Position numbers and translations under genes: made by a program. The notes beneath the pieces were generated by a model. It did not search any database, was not told the origin of the DNA, and saw only the letters and a list, made by a program, of their open reading frames with translations. From the NCBI GenBank assembly GCA_041394265.1, contig JAWKIO010000005.1:2914001-2978000 (forward strand): DNA of 64,000 nucleotides, written 5' to 3'. This document shows positions 15,465-24,209 of the stretch, in pieces. The first letter of the stretch is position 1. Each line of letters begins with the position of its first letter. The stretch is from Acidimicrobiales bacterium (GTDB lineage Bacteria; Actinomycetota; Acidimicrobiia; Acidimicrobiales; SZUA-35).

Positions 15465-16518
15465 GCCCGACGATCGCAGGACGCCCGCGATCGATGCCAT
15501 CACCGCAACGGTGCCGGCACGGGTGGGCCTGCTCGGCAACCCGTCCGATGGCTACGGCGGTCGCACCCTGGGTCTGGCGGTCGACGCATTCTCGGCCACG
15601 GTCACGCTGACGCCGACCGGGGATCAGCCCGAGCGTCGCGGGATCACCCTCGTGCCTCACGACGACGATCGTGCTTCTTGGCGTTCGAGTGCTGAGCTCG
15701 CCGACCACCTCGACCGGTTCGGCTACGGCACCGGGCCACAGGTGATGGCGGCGGCCGTCCGAACGTTCATCGACGTGACCAGGGGACTCGCCGCTCGCGG
15801 TGAGACGGTCCGGCCACCCGAGGACTTCGAGCTCCGCTACGAGACCACCATCCCTCGCCAGGTCGGACTCGCCGGATCCTCGGCGCTGGTGATCGCCACC
15901 CTGCGCTGCCTCATGACCCACAGCGGTCTCGACATCCCCGACGCCGTGTTGGCCTCGTTGGCGCTGCGGGCCGAGACCGAGCAGTTGGGCATCACCGCCG
16001 GACTGCAGGACCGGGTGGTGCAGACCCACGGTGGGTTGGTGGCGATGGACTTCTCGCACCTGGTGACCGAACCCCGGTTCGGAGTGGCGCACGGACACTA
16101 CGAGGCGATGGACCCGGCGCTGCTTCCCCCGCTCTTCCTGGCCTATCTCCCGGCGTCGGCCGAGCCGAGCGGGGCGTACCACGGGACCCTGCGAGCTCGC
16201 TTCGATGCCGGCGACACGGTAGTGCGCTCCACGCTGCGCGAGCTGGCGGCCCTGGTGACCGAGGGACGAGCAGCATTGCGGTGGCACAACGCCGAACGCT
16301 TCGGCGAACTCGTCGCCGCCAACATGGAACTGCGGCGCCGGCTCGGGCCGCTGCCGGAACGGCAGGTGGCGTTGGTCGACATGGCCGGCGAGCTCGATGC
16401 TCCCGCCACCTTTGCCGGGTCGGGCGGGGCCGTGGTCGGCGTCGCCACCGATGAGGACCACCTCGATCGCCTCGACCGCACCTACCGCAACCAAGGCGCC
16501 CACTTCCTCCGTCTTTGA
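15427..16518 (+). CDS. GHMP-family sugar kinase (glucuronokinase-like)
   Basis: A protein of up to 363 residues with the three GHMP kinase motifs: motif 1 PARVGLLGNPSDGYGG, motif 2 PRQVGLAGSSALVIA (the ATP phosphate loop) and motif 3 near the C-terminus FAGSGGAVVGVA. GNPSDGYGG is characteristic of the glucuronokinase-like branch, which phosphorylates C1 of a sugar acid. The start is uncertain. The GTG at 15427 keeps the first beta strand (ITATVPARVG) intact but overlaps the preceding gene by 38 bp; the only other in-frame start is a GTG at 15511, which would cut that strand. Confidence 0.8.
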   Translation: MWKSPPRSRSTSEPDDRRTPAIDAITATVPARVGLLGNPSDGYGGRTLGLAVDAFSATVTLTPTGDQPERRGITLVPHDDDRASWRSSAELADHLDRFGYGTGPQVMAAAVRTFIDVTRGLAARGETVRPPEDFELRYETTIPRQVGLAGSSALVIATLRCLMTHSGLDIPDAVLASLALRAETEQLGITAGLQDRVVQTHGGLVAMDFSHLVTEPRFGVAHGHYEAMDPALLPPLFLAYLPASAEPSGAYHGTLRARFDAGDTVVRSTLRELAALVTEGRAALRWHNAERFGELVAANMELRRRLGPLPERQVALVDMAGELDAPATFAGSGGAVVGVATDEDHLDRLDRTYRNQGAHFLRL

Positions 16519-16606
16519 GGCCCCCTGCTCTGTGGCCCCTGCTTTGAGGCATCCCACCGTTCTTGCGCCTTCTGACGGCCGCCCGCAACTCCAACTGTCG
16601 AGGCTG

Positions 16607-16682
16607 AAGCCCATTCCCGCGAACTGTCGACACTGAAGCTCAGAAGGGGGCTTCAGTGTCGACAGTTGGCCGGGATGGGCTT
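16607..16682. repeat. 76-bp inverted repeat between the kinase and imuA
   Basis: A perfect 18-bp inverted repeat (AACTGTCGACACTGAAGC at 16622-16639 against its complement at 16650-16667) encloses a 10-base loop. Imperfect symmetry extends outward to AAGCCCAT at 16607 and ATGGGCTT ending at 16682. A related direct copy, AACTGTCGAGGCTGAAGC, lies just upstream at 16593-16610. It could be a strong hairpin terminator for the kinase gene or a REP/MITE-like element. There is no T tract on either side. Confidence 0.75.
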
Positions 16683-16770
16683 GAACCAGGACAGTTCAGG
16701 TGGTGTGGAGGGCCGTTGTGGTGGTGTGACCGACGTGTGCGTGCGAGTCGGCGGGGCGAGTTGTGAAAAG

Positions 16771-16785
16771 CGAACAGGTGTTCGA
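16771..16785 (+). promoter_or_regulatory. SOS (LexA) box of imuA-imuB
   Basis: CGAAC-aggt-GTTCG followed by A matches the actinobacterial/Gram-positive LexA operator CGAAC-N4-GTTCG. It lies directly before a GATACT -10-like box (16784-16789), 6 bases ahead of the imuA ATG at 16796. LexA binding here would block the promoter, giving DNA-damage induction of the mutasome genes. Confidence 0.85.
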
Positions 16786-16795
16786 TACTGGCGAG

Positions 16796-17659
16796 ATGGC
16801 CGGACTCGCCCTCTCCATGTCCAACAGCGTTTCTGGCAACAGCGTTTCTGGCAACAGGGGTGCTGCACCGGCGCGGGTGCGGCCGGCGCTCGATCCTGAT
16901 CTCCTGGCCAAGATCCAGCCGGTCACCCTGGCCGGGCAGCGAACCGTACCCGTGCCCGAACCGCTGGTGCCGCTGTTTCCCTGGGGCGGTCTTCCGCGAG
17001 GCGTCGATGTCTCGGTCAAAGGCCCGGGGGCGTGGTCACTGGCCATGGCCATCTGGGCCGAGGCACTCGGGGCCGAAGGCTGGCTCGCCGTCGTGGGGGT
17101 GCCCGACCTGCACCTGGTGGCCGCCGCCGAACTCGGGGTCCGTCTCGACCGGGTGCTGGTGGTCGAGACGCCGGGAGCGTCGGAGTGGGCGGCGGTGGTC
17201 GCTGCTCTGCTCGAAGCGGTCGACATCGTGGCCGTGGCGCCGACCGCACGGGTAGGGCGGCGCGATGCCCGTCGACTCGTGGCTCGGGCCCGCGAACGTG
17301 AGTCGCTGTTGTTCCACCTCGACGGCGGGGCGCAATGGCCCGAAGCCGCCGACGTCGTGTTGTCGACCTCGACCTCGACCTCGATCCCGACCCCGACCCC
17401 GACCCCGACCTCGGGCGCCGTGGCCGGCGGCGGCTGGAATGGTGGCTGGGATGGTCTGGGGTGGGGACACGGATTTCTGCGCGATCGAACCGTGCGGATC
17501 GAGGGAAGTGGGCGGCGAGCCCACGCCCGACCCCGCTCGGTCACGGTCGCGCTGCCCGGTCCCAACGGTCGTCTCGCCGAGACCGATCGTCTCGCCGAGA
17601 CCGATCGTGTCGCACCTGCGGCGACGGCGCCGGTCCTGCGTCTGTCGTCTCGCCGATGA
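16796..17659 (+). CDS. imuA: ImuA-like protein of the translesion mutasome
   Basis: A 287-residue RecA-like protein lacking a clear Walker A. Recognisable parts are PEPLVPLFPWGGLPRGVDVSVKG and the core strands GWLAVVGVPDLHL, RVLVVETPG and DIVAVAP. It partners ImuB and DnaE2 in error-prone repair synthesis. The frame is open to 16763, but the SOS box occupies that stretch, so the ATG at 16796 is the start. Three in-frame micro-repeats lie in it: a 15-bp unit twice (16823-16852), a 6-bp TCGACC/CCGACC run (17363-17412) and an 18-bp unit twice (17570-17605). Its stop overlaps imuB by ATGA. Confidence 0.88.
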   Translation: MAGLALSMSNSVSGNSVSGNRGAAPARVRPALDPDLLAKIQPVTLAGQRTVPVPEPLVPLFPWGGLPRGVDVSVKGPGAWSLAMAIWAEALGAEGWLAVVGVPDLHLVAAAELGVRLDRVLVVETPGASEWAAVVAALLEAVDIVAVAPTARVGRRDARRLVARARERESLLFHLDGGAQWPEAADVVLSTSTSTSIPTPTPTPTSGAVAGGGWNGGWDGLGWGHGFLRDRTVRIEGSGRRAHARPRSVTVALPGPNGRLAETDRLAETDRVAPAATAPVLRLSSRR

Positions 17660-19323
17660 CCGGCGGAGCCGCGGTCAGCCGAGTCACCCGGATGATGGTG
17701 GTCTGGTGTCCCGATTGGCCGGTGGTGGCCTGGGGGATTCCGCCCGACGAGCCGGCAGCGGTCTTCGTCGCCAACCGAGTGGTGGCATCGTCGGCGGCAG
17801 CGCGGGTCGAGGGGGTGACCCTCGGCCAACGGCGACGTGATGCCCAACGGCGCTGTCCCGGGCTCGAGGTCCTCGAACGAGACATCGATCGAGAAGCCCG
17901 CCTCTTCGAGCCGGTCGCCGCGGCGCTCGAGGCCATCACGCCCAGCGTCGAGGTGTCTGGTCCCGGTCTGGTCGGGTTCCCCACCCGAGGCCCCGCCCGG
18001 TTCTTTGGCGGTGAGTCGCCACTGTGCGACCGGGTGCACGAGGTCGTGCAGCCGTTGCTCGCCCATCGGGGCGACGCTCGCCTCGGCGTGGCCGATGGGG
18101 TGTTCGCAGCCCGCTTGGCCGCTCGTCTCCCGGATGCTCGGGAAGGAGCGGTGATCGTGCCGGTCGGTGCGAGCGCTGCGTTCCTGGCCGATCTGCCGAT
18201 CACCACGCTCGAGCAACCCGAGCTCACCGACGTGTTCCAACGGCTCGGTCTCGACACGCTCGGGCTCTTTGCCGCACTGTCACCGGCCGACGTCGTTGGC
18301 CGGTTCGGCCGGGACGGTCAACGTGCACACCGCCTGGCTCGGGGCGAAGACGAGCATCCACCCGATCTCCGCAAACCGGCGGCCGATCTGGCGGTCACGT
18401 GGGAGTTCGAGCCACCGGCAGAGCGGATTGACACGTGTGCGTTCGCCGCCAAGGCACTGGCCGACGAACTCCACGCCCACCTGAGTGCCGAGGGCCTGGC
18501 CTGTGTCCGGGTGGCGATCGAGGCCGAGACCGAAGCCGGGGAGAGTCACACCCGCCTGTGGCGAGACGAGGGTGCACTGTCGGCGGCCGCACTGGCCGAG
18601 CGGGCACGCTGGCAGCTCGATGGTTGGTTGCACGGAGCGCTCGGCGTGCAGCAGCGTCGACGGTCGCGCCATGGAGTCGGCACGTCCCACACCTCCGGGC
18701 CGTCGGGGGATGACGACGAGCACCGCCCACCGTCGGCAGGGATCACCCGACTCACGTTGATCCCCGACCAGGTGGTGCCGGCCACCGGTCGACAGCTGGG
18801 GTTCTGGGGTGGACGAGCCGAACGAGCCGACGATGTGTCACGGGTCGTCGCCCGGCTCCAGTCGATCATGGGTCCCGACGCGGTGTCGGTGCCGGAGTGG
18901 CGGGGCGGGCGGAGCCCCGCCGAACAGATCGTTCTGATCCCGGCGGCGGCGGTCGACCTCGGCGACGACCGCCCCGCCACCCGAGCAAGCTGGGTCGGCG
19001 AACCCTGGCCCGGGCAACTGCCGAAGCCGAGTCCGACCAAGGTGTTCGAGGAGCCCGACCCGGTCGAGGTGGTCGATCGTCTCGGTCGGCCGGTCATGGT
19101 CAACGGCAGGGGCGAGGCATCGGGGGAGCCGGCCCTGGTCACGATCGGCCGGCGTCGCCACGCCGTCGAGGCATGGGCTGGCCCGTGGCCAATGGAAGAT
19201 CGCTGGTGGGACCCGGCCAACCAGCGCCGGCGAGCCCGCTTCCAGGTGGTGCTCGCCGAGGCGGGGGCACATCTCCTCGTCGTCGAGCATCAGCAGTGGT
19301 GGCTCGAGGCCAGCTACGACTGA
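17656..19323 (+). CDS. imuB: ImuB, catalytically inactive Y-family polymerase paralogue
   Basis: A 555-residue protein with DinB-like organisation. The N-terminal motif is MMVVWCPDWPVVAW, where active Y-family polymerases have an acidic metal-binding Asp, so the chain should be inactive. GVTLGQRRRDAQRRCPGLEVL and the helix-hairpin-helix-like LGLDTLGLFAALSPADV fit ImuB. The C-terminus (about 300-555) is the ImuB-specific region that recruits DnaE2 and the beta clamp. It is coupled to imuA by ATGA and shares its SOS control. The matching polymerase, dnaE2, lies 29 kb away under a similar box. Confidence 0.9.
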   Translation: MTGGAAVSRVTRMMVVWCPDWPVVAWGIPPDEPAAVFVANRVVASSAAARVEGVTLGQRRRDAQRRCPGLEVLERDIDREARLFEPVAAALEAITPSVEVSGPGLVGFPTRGPARFFGGESPLCDRVHEVVQPLLAHRGDARLGVADGVFAARLAARLPDAREGAVIVPVGASAAFLADLPITTLEQPELTDVFQRLGLDTLGLFAALSPADVVGRFGRDGQRAHRLARGEDEHPPDLRKPAADLAVTWEFEPPAERIDTCAFAAKALADELHAHLSAEGLACVRVAIEAETEAGESHTRLWRDEGALSAAALAERARWQLDGWLHGALGVQQRRRSRHGVGTSHTSGPSGDDDEHRPPSAGITRLTLIPDQVVPATGRQLGFWGGRAERADDVSRVVARLQSIMGPDAVSVPEWRGGRSPAEQIVLIPAAAVDLGDDRPATRASWVGEPWPGQLPKPSPTKVFEEPDPVEVVDRLGRPVMVNGRGEASGEPALVTIGRRRHAVEAWAGPWPMEDRWWDPANQRRRARFQVVLAEAGAHLLVVEHQQWWLEASYD

Positions 19324-19367
19324 GTGGTCAAAGCCTGCAAGGATGACCCGAACGCCGAGGGGGACCC

Positions 19368-21707
19368 ATGACGAACGCCGCCACCGACACCGCCACTGAC
19401 ACCGCCGCCACCGAGACGGCCACCGGCACCGAACCCGCCGCAACGACGAAGGCCTACCGCACCTGCCCGCTGTGTGAGGCCGGGTGTGGACTCGAGATCA
19501 CGCTGACCGATGGTCGTCCCACCCTCGTGCGTGGTGACCGAGACGACGTCTTCTCCAAGGGCTACCTCTGCCCCAAGGGTTCTGCGATCGCCAAGCTGCA
19601 CGACGATCCCGACTGGCTGCGAGCTCCGATGGTCAAGCGCAACGGCGAGTTCGTCGAGGTGTCATGGGACGAGGCGTTCTCTGCGATCGCCGACGGTTTG
19701 TTGCCGGTGCTGGCCGAGCACGGGCGTGATGCCTGCGCCATGTATCTCGGCAACCCCGGTGCCCACAGCATCGCCCCGTTGCTCTACAACCGAACCCTCA
19801 TCAAGGCCGTCGGCACCGCCAACCTGTTCTCGGCGTCCACGGTCGACCAGCGCCCGAAGGAGATCTCGGCCGGCCTGATGTTCGGCTCCGTCACGGTGCC
19901 CGTGCCCGATCTCGACAGGACCGACTTCCTCCTCCTGCTCGGCGCCAACCCCTATGCCTCGAACGGGTCGCTCTGCACCGCCCCCGACTTCCCCGGTCGC
20001 CTCGAACGGCTGCAGGAACGGGGCGGGCGCTACGTCGTGGTCGATCCCCGCCGGAGCGAGACTGCAGCGAAGGCCGATCAGCATCTCGCCATCCGGCCCG
20101 GTACCGACGCCCACTTGCTGGCGGCCATCGCCAACACGCTGATCGTCGAGGGGCTGGCCGACACCGAACGCCTCGCCCCCTACTGCAACGGCCTCGATCG
20201 GCTCCCGACGCTGCTGGCCGGTTACACCCCCGAGTCCGTCGCGCCGACGGTCGGTGTTGATGCCGACGTCATTCGTACCTTGACCCACGACCTGGCGAAC
20301 GCCCCCACCGCAGCGGTCTACGGCCGCATCGGCACCTGCACCCAGGAGTTCGGCACCCTCGCCTCGTGGCTGGTCGATGTCGTGAACCTGTTGAGCGGCA
20401 ACCTCGACCGCGTCGGTGGCGCGATGTTCACCAAGGGCGCCACCGGCCAGCCTTCGACCAAGGGCGCTCCTCGATTCGGACGCGGCCTCAGCCTCGGACG
20501 ATCGGTGTCGCGGGTCGGCAAGTGGCCGAAGGCGTTCGGAGAGTTCCCGGTCAGTGCGTTGCCGGAGGAGATCGAGACACCGGGCGAGGGCCAGGTCCGG
20601 GCCATGATCGTCGTCGGCGGCAACCCTGTGTCGTCCAACCCCAACTTCGGTCGCCTCGACGCCGCTATCGCCAGTCTCGACTTCATGGTCGCCATCGACC
20701 CGTACATCAACGAGACCACTCGCCACGCCGACGTGATCTTGCCGCCGCCGTCGGCACTGCAGAAGTCGCACTACGACCTGGCGCTGCTCAACTTCGCCGT
20801 GCACAACGTGGCGAACTACTCCGCCGCCGTGCTGGCGCTGCCGGAGGGGCAGCTGAGCGAGTGGGAGATCATGCTCCGCCTCGCCGCCGTGCTGGCCGGT
20901 CAGCCACCGGCGGGTGACGACGTCGACAACCTCGTCGCCGAGATGGATCGGGCGATGGCCGCCGGGATGCTGGCCAGTGCCACGCGCGATACCCACGGCA
21001 AGGTGCACGGTCGTGAGGTCGAGGAACTGATGGCGATGGTGGTCGATGCCAATGGCACGCCACGGGTCGGACCTGAGCGCCTGCTCGACATTCTGCTGCG
21101 TACCGGACCCTACGGCGACGGTTTCGGCAGCGAGCCCGACGGGCTCACTCTTGCGGTGCTCGAGGCCAGCCCCCATGGTGTCGATCTCGGCGAGCTCGAA
21201 GGTGACCGTCTCCCCGATCTGCTCCGCACGCCGAGCGGACTGGTCGAGGTGGTGCCCGACGTTCTGGCCGACGACCTGGCCCGCCTCGCCTCGTCGCTGG
21301 AGCGCGACTGGACCGAGTCGATGGTCCTCGTCGGCCGACGCCACCTGCGGTCGAACAACTCGTGGATGCACAACATCAGGGTGCTGACCAAGGGCAAGAA
21401 CCGGTGCACCCTCCAGCTGCATCCCGACGACGCCGAACGGCTCGGAATCCTCGACGGTGCGATGGCTCGGGTCTCGTCGCGGGTCGGTGAGGTGTCGTTG
21501 ACTGCCGAACTCACCGACGGCATCCGACCGGGCGTGGTCAGTATTCCTCACGGCTTCGGTCAGAACCTCCCCGACGTGCAGCTCGCCGTCGCCAGTGACT
21601 ACGCCGGTGTCAATACCAATGTGCTCACCGACGAGTACCTCCTCGACCCGGTCAGCGGCAACGTGGCGCTCAATGGTGTGCCGGTACAGGTCAGCGCGGT
21701 CATCTGA
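19368..21707 (+). CDS. Molybdopterin oxidoreductase, formate dehydrogenase/nitrate reductase family
   Basis: A 779-residue protein. After a Thr/Ala-rich leader, CPLCEAGCGL and YLCPKGSA supply the four Cys for a [4Fe-4S] cluster. GNPGAHS, GANPYASN, VDPRRSETA and IVVGGNPVSSNPN are bis-MGD binding motifs, and the C-terminal region (LTKGKNRCTLQLHPDDA, VGEVSLTAEL) is the pterin-binding domain. There is no Tat signal, so it is cytoplasmic. No small subunit, cytochrome or cofactor gene is adjacent; it stands alone. The residue expected to bind Mo is not clear, and the substrate is unknown. GAGGGGG precedes the ATG by 4 bases. Confidence 0.85.
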   Translation: MTNAATDTATDTAATETATGTEPAATTKAYRTCPLCEAGCGLEITLTDGRPTLVRGDRDDVFSKGYLCPKGSAIAKLHDDPDWLRAPMVKRNGEFVEVSWDEAFSAIADGLLPVLAEHGRDACAMYLGNPGAHSIAPLLYNRTLIKAVGTANLFSASTVDQRPKEISAGLMFGSVTVPVPDLDRTDFLLLLGANPYASNGSLCTAPDFPGRLERLQERGGRYVVVDPRRSETAAKADQHLAIRPGTDAHLLAAIANTLIVEGLADTERLAPYCNGLDRLPTLLAGYTPESVAPTVGVDADVIRTLTHDLANAPTAAVYGRIGTCTQEFGTLASWLVDVVNLLSGNLDRVGGAMFTKGATGQPSTKGAPRFGRGLSLGRSVSRVGKWPKAFGEFPVSALPEEIETPGEGQVRAMIVVGGNPVSSNPNFGRLDAAIASLDFMVAIDPYINETTRHADVILPPPSALQKSHYDLALLNFAVHNVANYSAAVLALPEGQLSEWEIMLRLAAVLAGQPPAGDDVDNLVAEMDRAMAAGMLASATRDTHGKVHGREVEELMAMVVDANGTPRVGPERLLDILLRTGPYGDGFGSEPDGLTLAVLEASPHGVDLGELEGDRLPDLLRTPSGLVEVVPDVLADDLARLASSLERDWTESMVLVGRRHLRSNNSWMHNIRVLTKGKNRCTLQLHPDDAERLGILDGAMARVSSRVGEVSLTAELTDGIRPGVVSIPHGFGQNLPDVQLAVASDYAGVNTNVLTDEYLLDPVSGNVALNGVPVQVSAVI

Positions 21708-21731
21708 GCCGATGGCGAGCGCCGTCGCCGA

Positions 21732-21768
21732 GTCGCATCGCGACCGAGTCGCCGAGTCGCATTGCGAC
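21732..21768 (+). promoter_or_regulatory. Paired palindromic sites in the exporter promoter
   Basis: Two near-identical palindromes, GTCGCATCGCGAC (21732-21744) and GTCGCATTGCGAC (21756-21768), lie in an 18-bp direct repeat of period 24. The downstream copy covers the expected -35 region of a promoter whose -10 is TAGGCT (21781-21786), 8 bases before the exporter ATG. This arrangement fits a repressor operator; the regulator is not identified. Confidence 0.5.
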
Positions 21769-21794
21769 GGTGAGAGCACTTAGGCTCTCGAAGC

Positions 21795-23102
21795 ATGTCG
21801 AAGATCACCGGGAGAACCGACGGCCAGTCGGGCAAGGGCGAGGCGTTCAGTTCGCTTCGGGTGCCCGAATACAAGGTGCTGTGGTGGGGCGGCCTGTTCA
21901 GCTTCATGGCCGTCCAGATGCAGTTCCTGCTCCGGAGCCTGCTGGCGTGGGACCTGACCGAGTCCGAGGCGTCGCTCGGCCAGGTCTATCTGTTCTTCGG
22001 ACTGTCGATGCTGATCGCCACCCCACTGGGCGGTGTCGCCGCCGATCGACTCCCCAAACGGGCGGTGCTGATCGGCAGCCAGGTGCTCATCGCCACCGCG
22101 GCGATGGGGATGGGGCTGGCGGTCGTGACCGGCCGAGAGACGTTCTGGATGCTGTTGCTCGCTGCCGTCGCTCAGGGCAGCGCGTTTGGATTCTTCGGGC
22201 CCGCCCGCACGGCGTTCACACGCGACCTGGTGGGCCGAGAGCAGCTGGGCAATGCCATCTCGCTGTCGATGCTGTCGATGAACGGCACCCGGATCTTCGC
22301 CCCGTCGATCGCCGGCGCCTTGGCCGGCGTGGCCTTCATCGGCATCGGCAAGACCTATCTCATCGCCGGAGCGTTCTCGGTCATCAGTCTCCTGGCCATG
22401 CTGCGCCTTCCGAACATCGCTCCGGCCGCATCGACGAAGCGCAATCCCTTCCTCGATATCGCCGACGGCGTTCGGTACGTTGCCGCCCGGCCGCCGCTGC
22501 GCCGCCTGGTCCTCTCGTCGTTGTTCGTCATCATGTTCGCCTTCAACTACGTGGCGTTCATGCCGGCACTGATCGAAGGCGAGTTCGGACTCGGCGAGGG
22601 GTCGGTCGGGTTGATGAGCACGGCGAGTGCGATCGGTGCCGTCGCCGCCTTTGCTCCGGTTGCCCGCCGCGCCGATTCGCCCGTGGCCCGATTGATGATG
22701 ATCTGCTCCGGGTTTGGGTTCGGCATCGGCGTGATGTTGCTGGGCCTGGCGCCGAATCTGGCCGTTGCGATGCTCATCACCGCCGGCATCGGGGTCATGA
22801 CCAACGCGTACCAGTCGCTGTCGAACACCCTGGCCTTGGCGATGTCCGACGAAACGCACCAGGGGCGGGTCCAGTCGCTCATGCAGCTGTCGTTTGCCGG
22901 CTTCGGTATGGCCGCTGCGCCGCTCGGCATTCTCGCCGAAGCCATCGGCCTCCGACAGACCCTCGGCGTCATGGGGTTGGTGGCTGTCGCCTCGATGGGG
23001 GCCTATGTGCTCCTTGAGCAACTGGCGGGTCAGGGTCTGCGGGACCCGGCCTACTCCCACGCCGCCCAGTCGCCGACTGCTCAGTCGGCGCCCGCTGCCT
23101 GA
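21795..23102 (+). CDS. MFS exporter, EntS/MFS_3-like
   Basis: A 435-residue polytopic protein with about 12 membrane segments. It begins FSSLRVPEYKVLWWGGLFSFMAVQMQ, carries the cytoplasmic loop motif GGVAADRLPKRAVLIGSQ after helix 2, and contains RTAFTRDLVGREQLGNAISL, typical of the MFS_3 group that exports siderophores or drugs. A TAGGCT -10 box lies 8 bases upstream, so the message is probably leaderless. The paired palindromes ahead suggest repressor control. Substrate unknown. Confidence 0.85.
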   Translation: MSKITGRTDGQSGKGEAFSSLRVPEYKVLWWGGLFSFMAVQMQFLLRSLLAWDLTESEASLGQVYLFFGLSMLIATPLGGVAADRLPKRAVLIGSQVLIATAAMGMGLAVVTGRETFWMLLLAAVAQGSAFGFFGPARTAFTRDLVGREQLGNAISLSMLSMNGTRIFAPSIAGALAGVAFIGIGKTYLIAGAFSVISLLAMLRLPNIAPAASTKRNPFLDIADGVRYVAARPPLRRLVLSSLFVIMFAFNYVAFMPALIEGEFGLGEGSVGLMSTASAIGAVAAFAPVARRADSPVARLMMICSGFGFGIGVMLLGLAPNLAVAMLITAGIGVMTNAYQSLSNTLALAMSDETHQGRVQSLMQLSFAGFGMAAAPLGILAEAIGLRQTLGVMGLVAVASMGAYVLLEQLAGQGLRDPAYSHAAQSPTAQSAPAA

Positions 23103-23109
23103 TCGGGGG

Positions 23110-24078
23110 TCAAACCGGGAAGATCGCCTCGATCTGGGCCCGCTGTTCATCGCTGATCGCATCGGCGACGGCCAGGGTCTCGAAGTTCTCGAAGACCTGT
23201 GATACCCGGCTCGCGCCGGTGATGACCGAGGACACGTTCGGATTGAGCGTGCACCATGCCAATGCCAGTTGCGCTTGGGTGCAGCCGAGATCCTTTGCGA
23301 TCGGCGCCAGCTGATCGACCTTCGCCAAGAGCTCGGCGTCGGTGAGCCGGTTGCTGAGGAAGTCGAGGTTGGCCGTCGCCGCCCGACTGTCATCGGGGAT
23401 CCCGTCGGTGTACTTGCCCGTGAGGATCCCGGAAGCCAAGGGACTCCAGATGGTCGTGCCGATGCCGAGGTCGTCGTAGAGGTCGCCGTACTCGATCTCG
23501 ACTCGCCCCCGTTTCAACAGGTTGTACTCGGGTTGCTCGACGATCGGCTTGTGGAGGTGATGCCGGTCCGCGATCTCCCATGCATCGCGGATCTCCTTGG
23601 CCGACCACTCCGAGGTGCCCCAATACAGGGCCTTACCCGACGTGATGATGTCGTGCATGGCGAAGACGGTCTCCTCGAGCGGCGTCTTCGGGTCGGCGCG
23701 GTGGCAGTACACCAGATCGACGAAGTCGAGCTGGAACCGCTCGAGCGACCGATCGATGGCTTGCATGAGGTACTTGCGGTTGAGCGTGAACTTCATGTTC
23801 GGGGCGTCGACGATGCCCCAGTAGAACTTGGTCGACACGACGAACGTCTCGCGAGCCCAACCCAGTTCCGCAAAGGCTCGACCCATCAGTTCCTCGGACT
23901 GGCCGCCGGCGTAGGCCTCGGCGTTGTCGAAGAAGTTGCAGCCGCCGTCCCAGGCCGCCGACATGGTGGCGAGCACCTCGTCGAAGCCCTGCTGGTTTCC
24001 GAACGTCACCCACGAGCCGTACGACAGCGTGGACAGTTTCAGGCCGGAACGGCCGATGTGGCGATAGCTCATGGTCAT
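23110..24078 (-). CDS. Aldo/keto reductase
   Basis: About 322 residues with the (beta/alpha)8 fold of the KvAB/YghZ-type aldo-keto reductases: FDNAEAYAGGQSEELMGRA contains the catalytic Asp and Tyr, VSTKFYWG the Lys, and YCHRADPKTPLEETV the His. The late NADPH-binding segment is SSVITGASRVSQVFENF. It reduces aldehydes or ketones with NADPH. The ATG at 24078 has a CACACT box 7 bases upstream; an ATG at 24072 is the alternative. It converges with the exporter gene 7 bp away. Confidence 0.9.
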   Translation of the reverse strand: MTMSYRHIGRSGLKLSTLSYGSWVTFGNQQGFDEVLATMSAAWDGGCNFFDNAEAYAGGQSEELMGRAFAELGWARETFVVSTKFYWGIVDAPNMKFTLNRKYLMQAIDRSLERFQLDFVDLVYCHRADPKTPLEETVFAMHDIITSGKALYWGTSEWSAKEIRDAWEIADRHHLHKPIVEQPEYNLLKRGRVEIEYGDLYDDLGIGTTIWSPLASGILTGKYTDGIPDDSRAATANLDFLSNRLTDAELLAKVDQLAPIAKDLGCTQAQLALAWCTLNPNVSSVITGASRVSQVFENFETLAVADAISDEQRAQIEAIFPV

Positions 24079-24125
24079 GTCGGCCAGTGTGGCCCAGCCG
24101 GGTCCAGACCGACCCACCGGACGTG

Positions 24126-24175
24126 ACAATGGTGGTGCCGTGACGCCGTGGTCGGCGCCTCGACACCACCATTGT
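24126..24175 (-). terminator. Stem-loop downstream of the alcohol dehydrogenase
   Basis: A perfect 12-bp inverted repeat, ACAATGGTGGTG (24126-24137) and its complement (24164-24175), encloses 26 bases that can fold a little further. It sits after the dehydrogenase stop and before the aldo/keto reductase promoter. No T tract follows, so intrinsic termination is only likely. Confidence 0.45.
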
Positions 24176-24209
24176 TCGTCGAATGGTTCGAGTGGGTGAG
24201 CAGCTCGAG

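Noticed and set aside
19662..21779. Long minus-strand open frame (705 codons)
   Set aside because: Antisense to the molybdopterin oxidoreductase; composition of a shadow frame and no domain.
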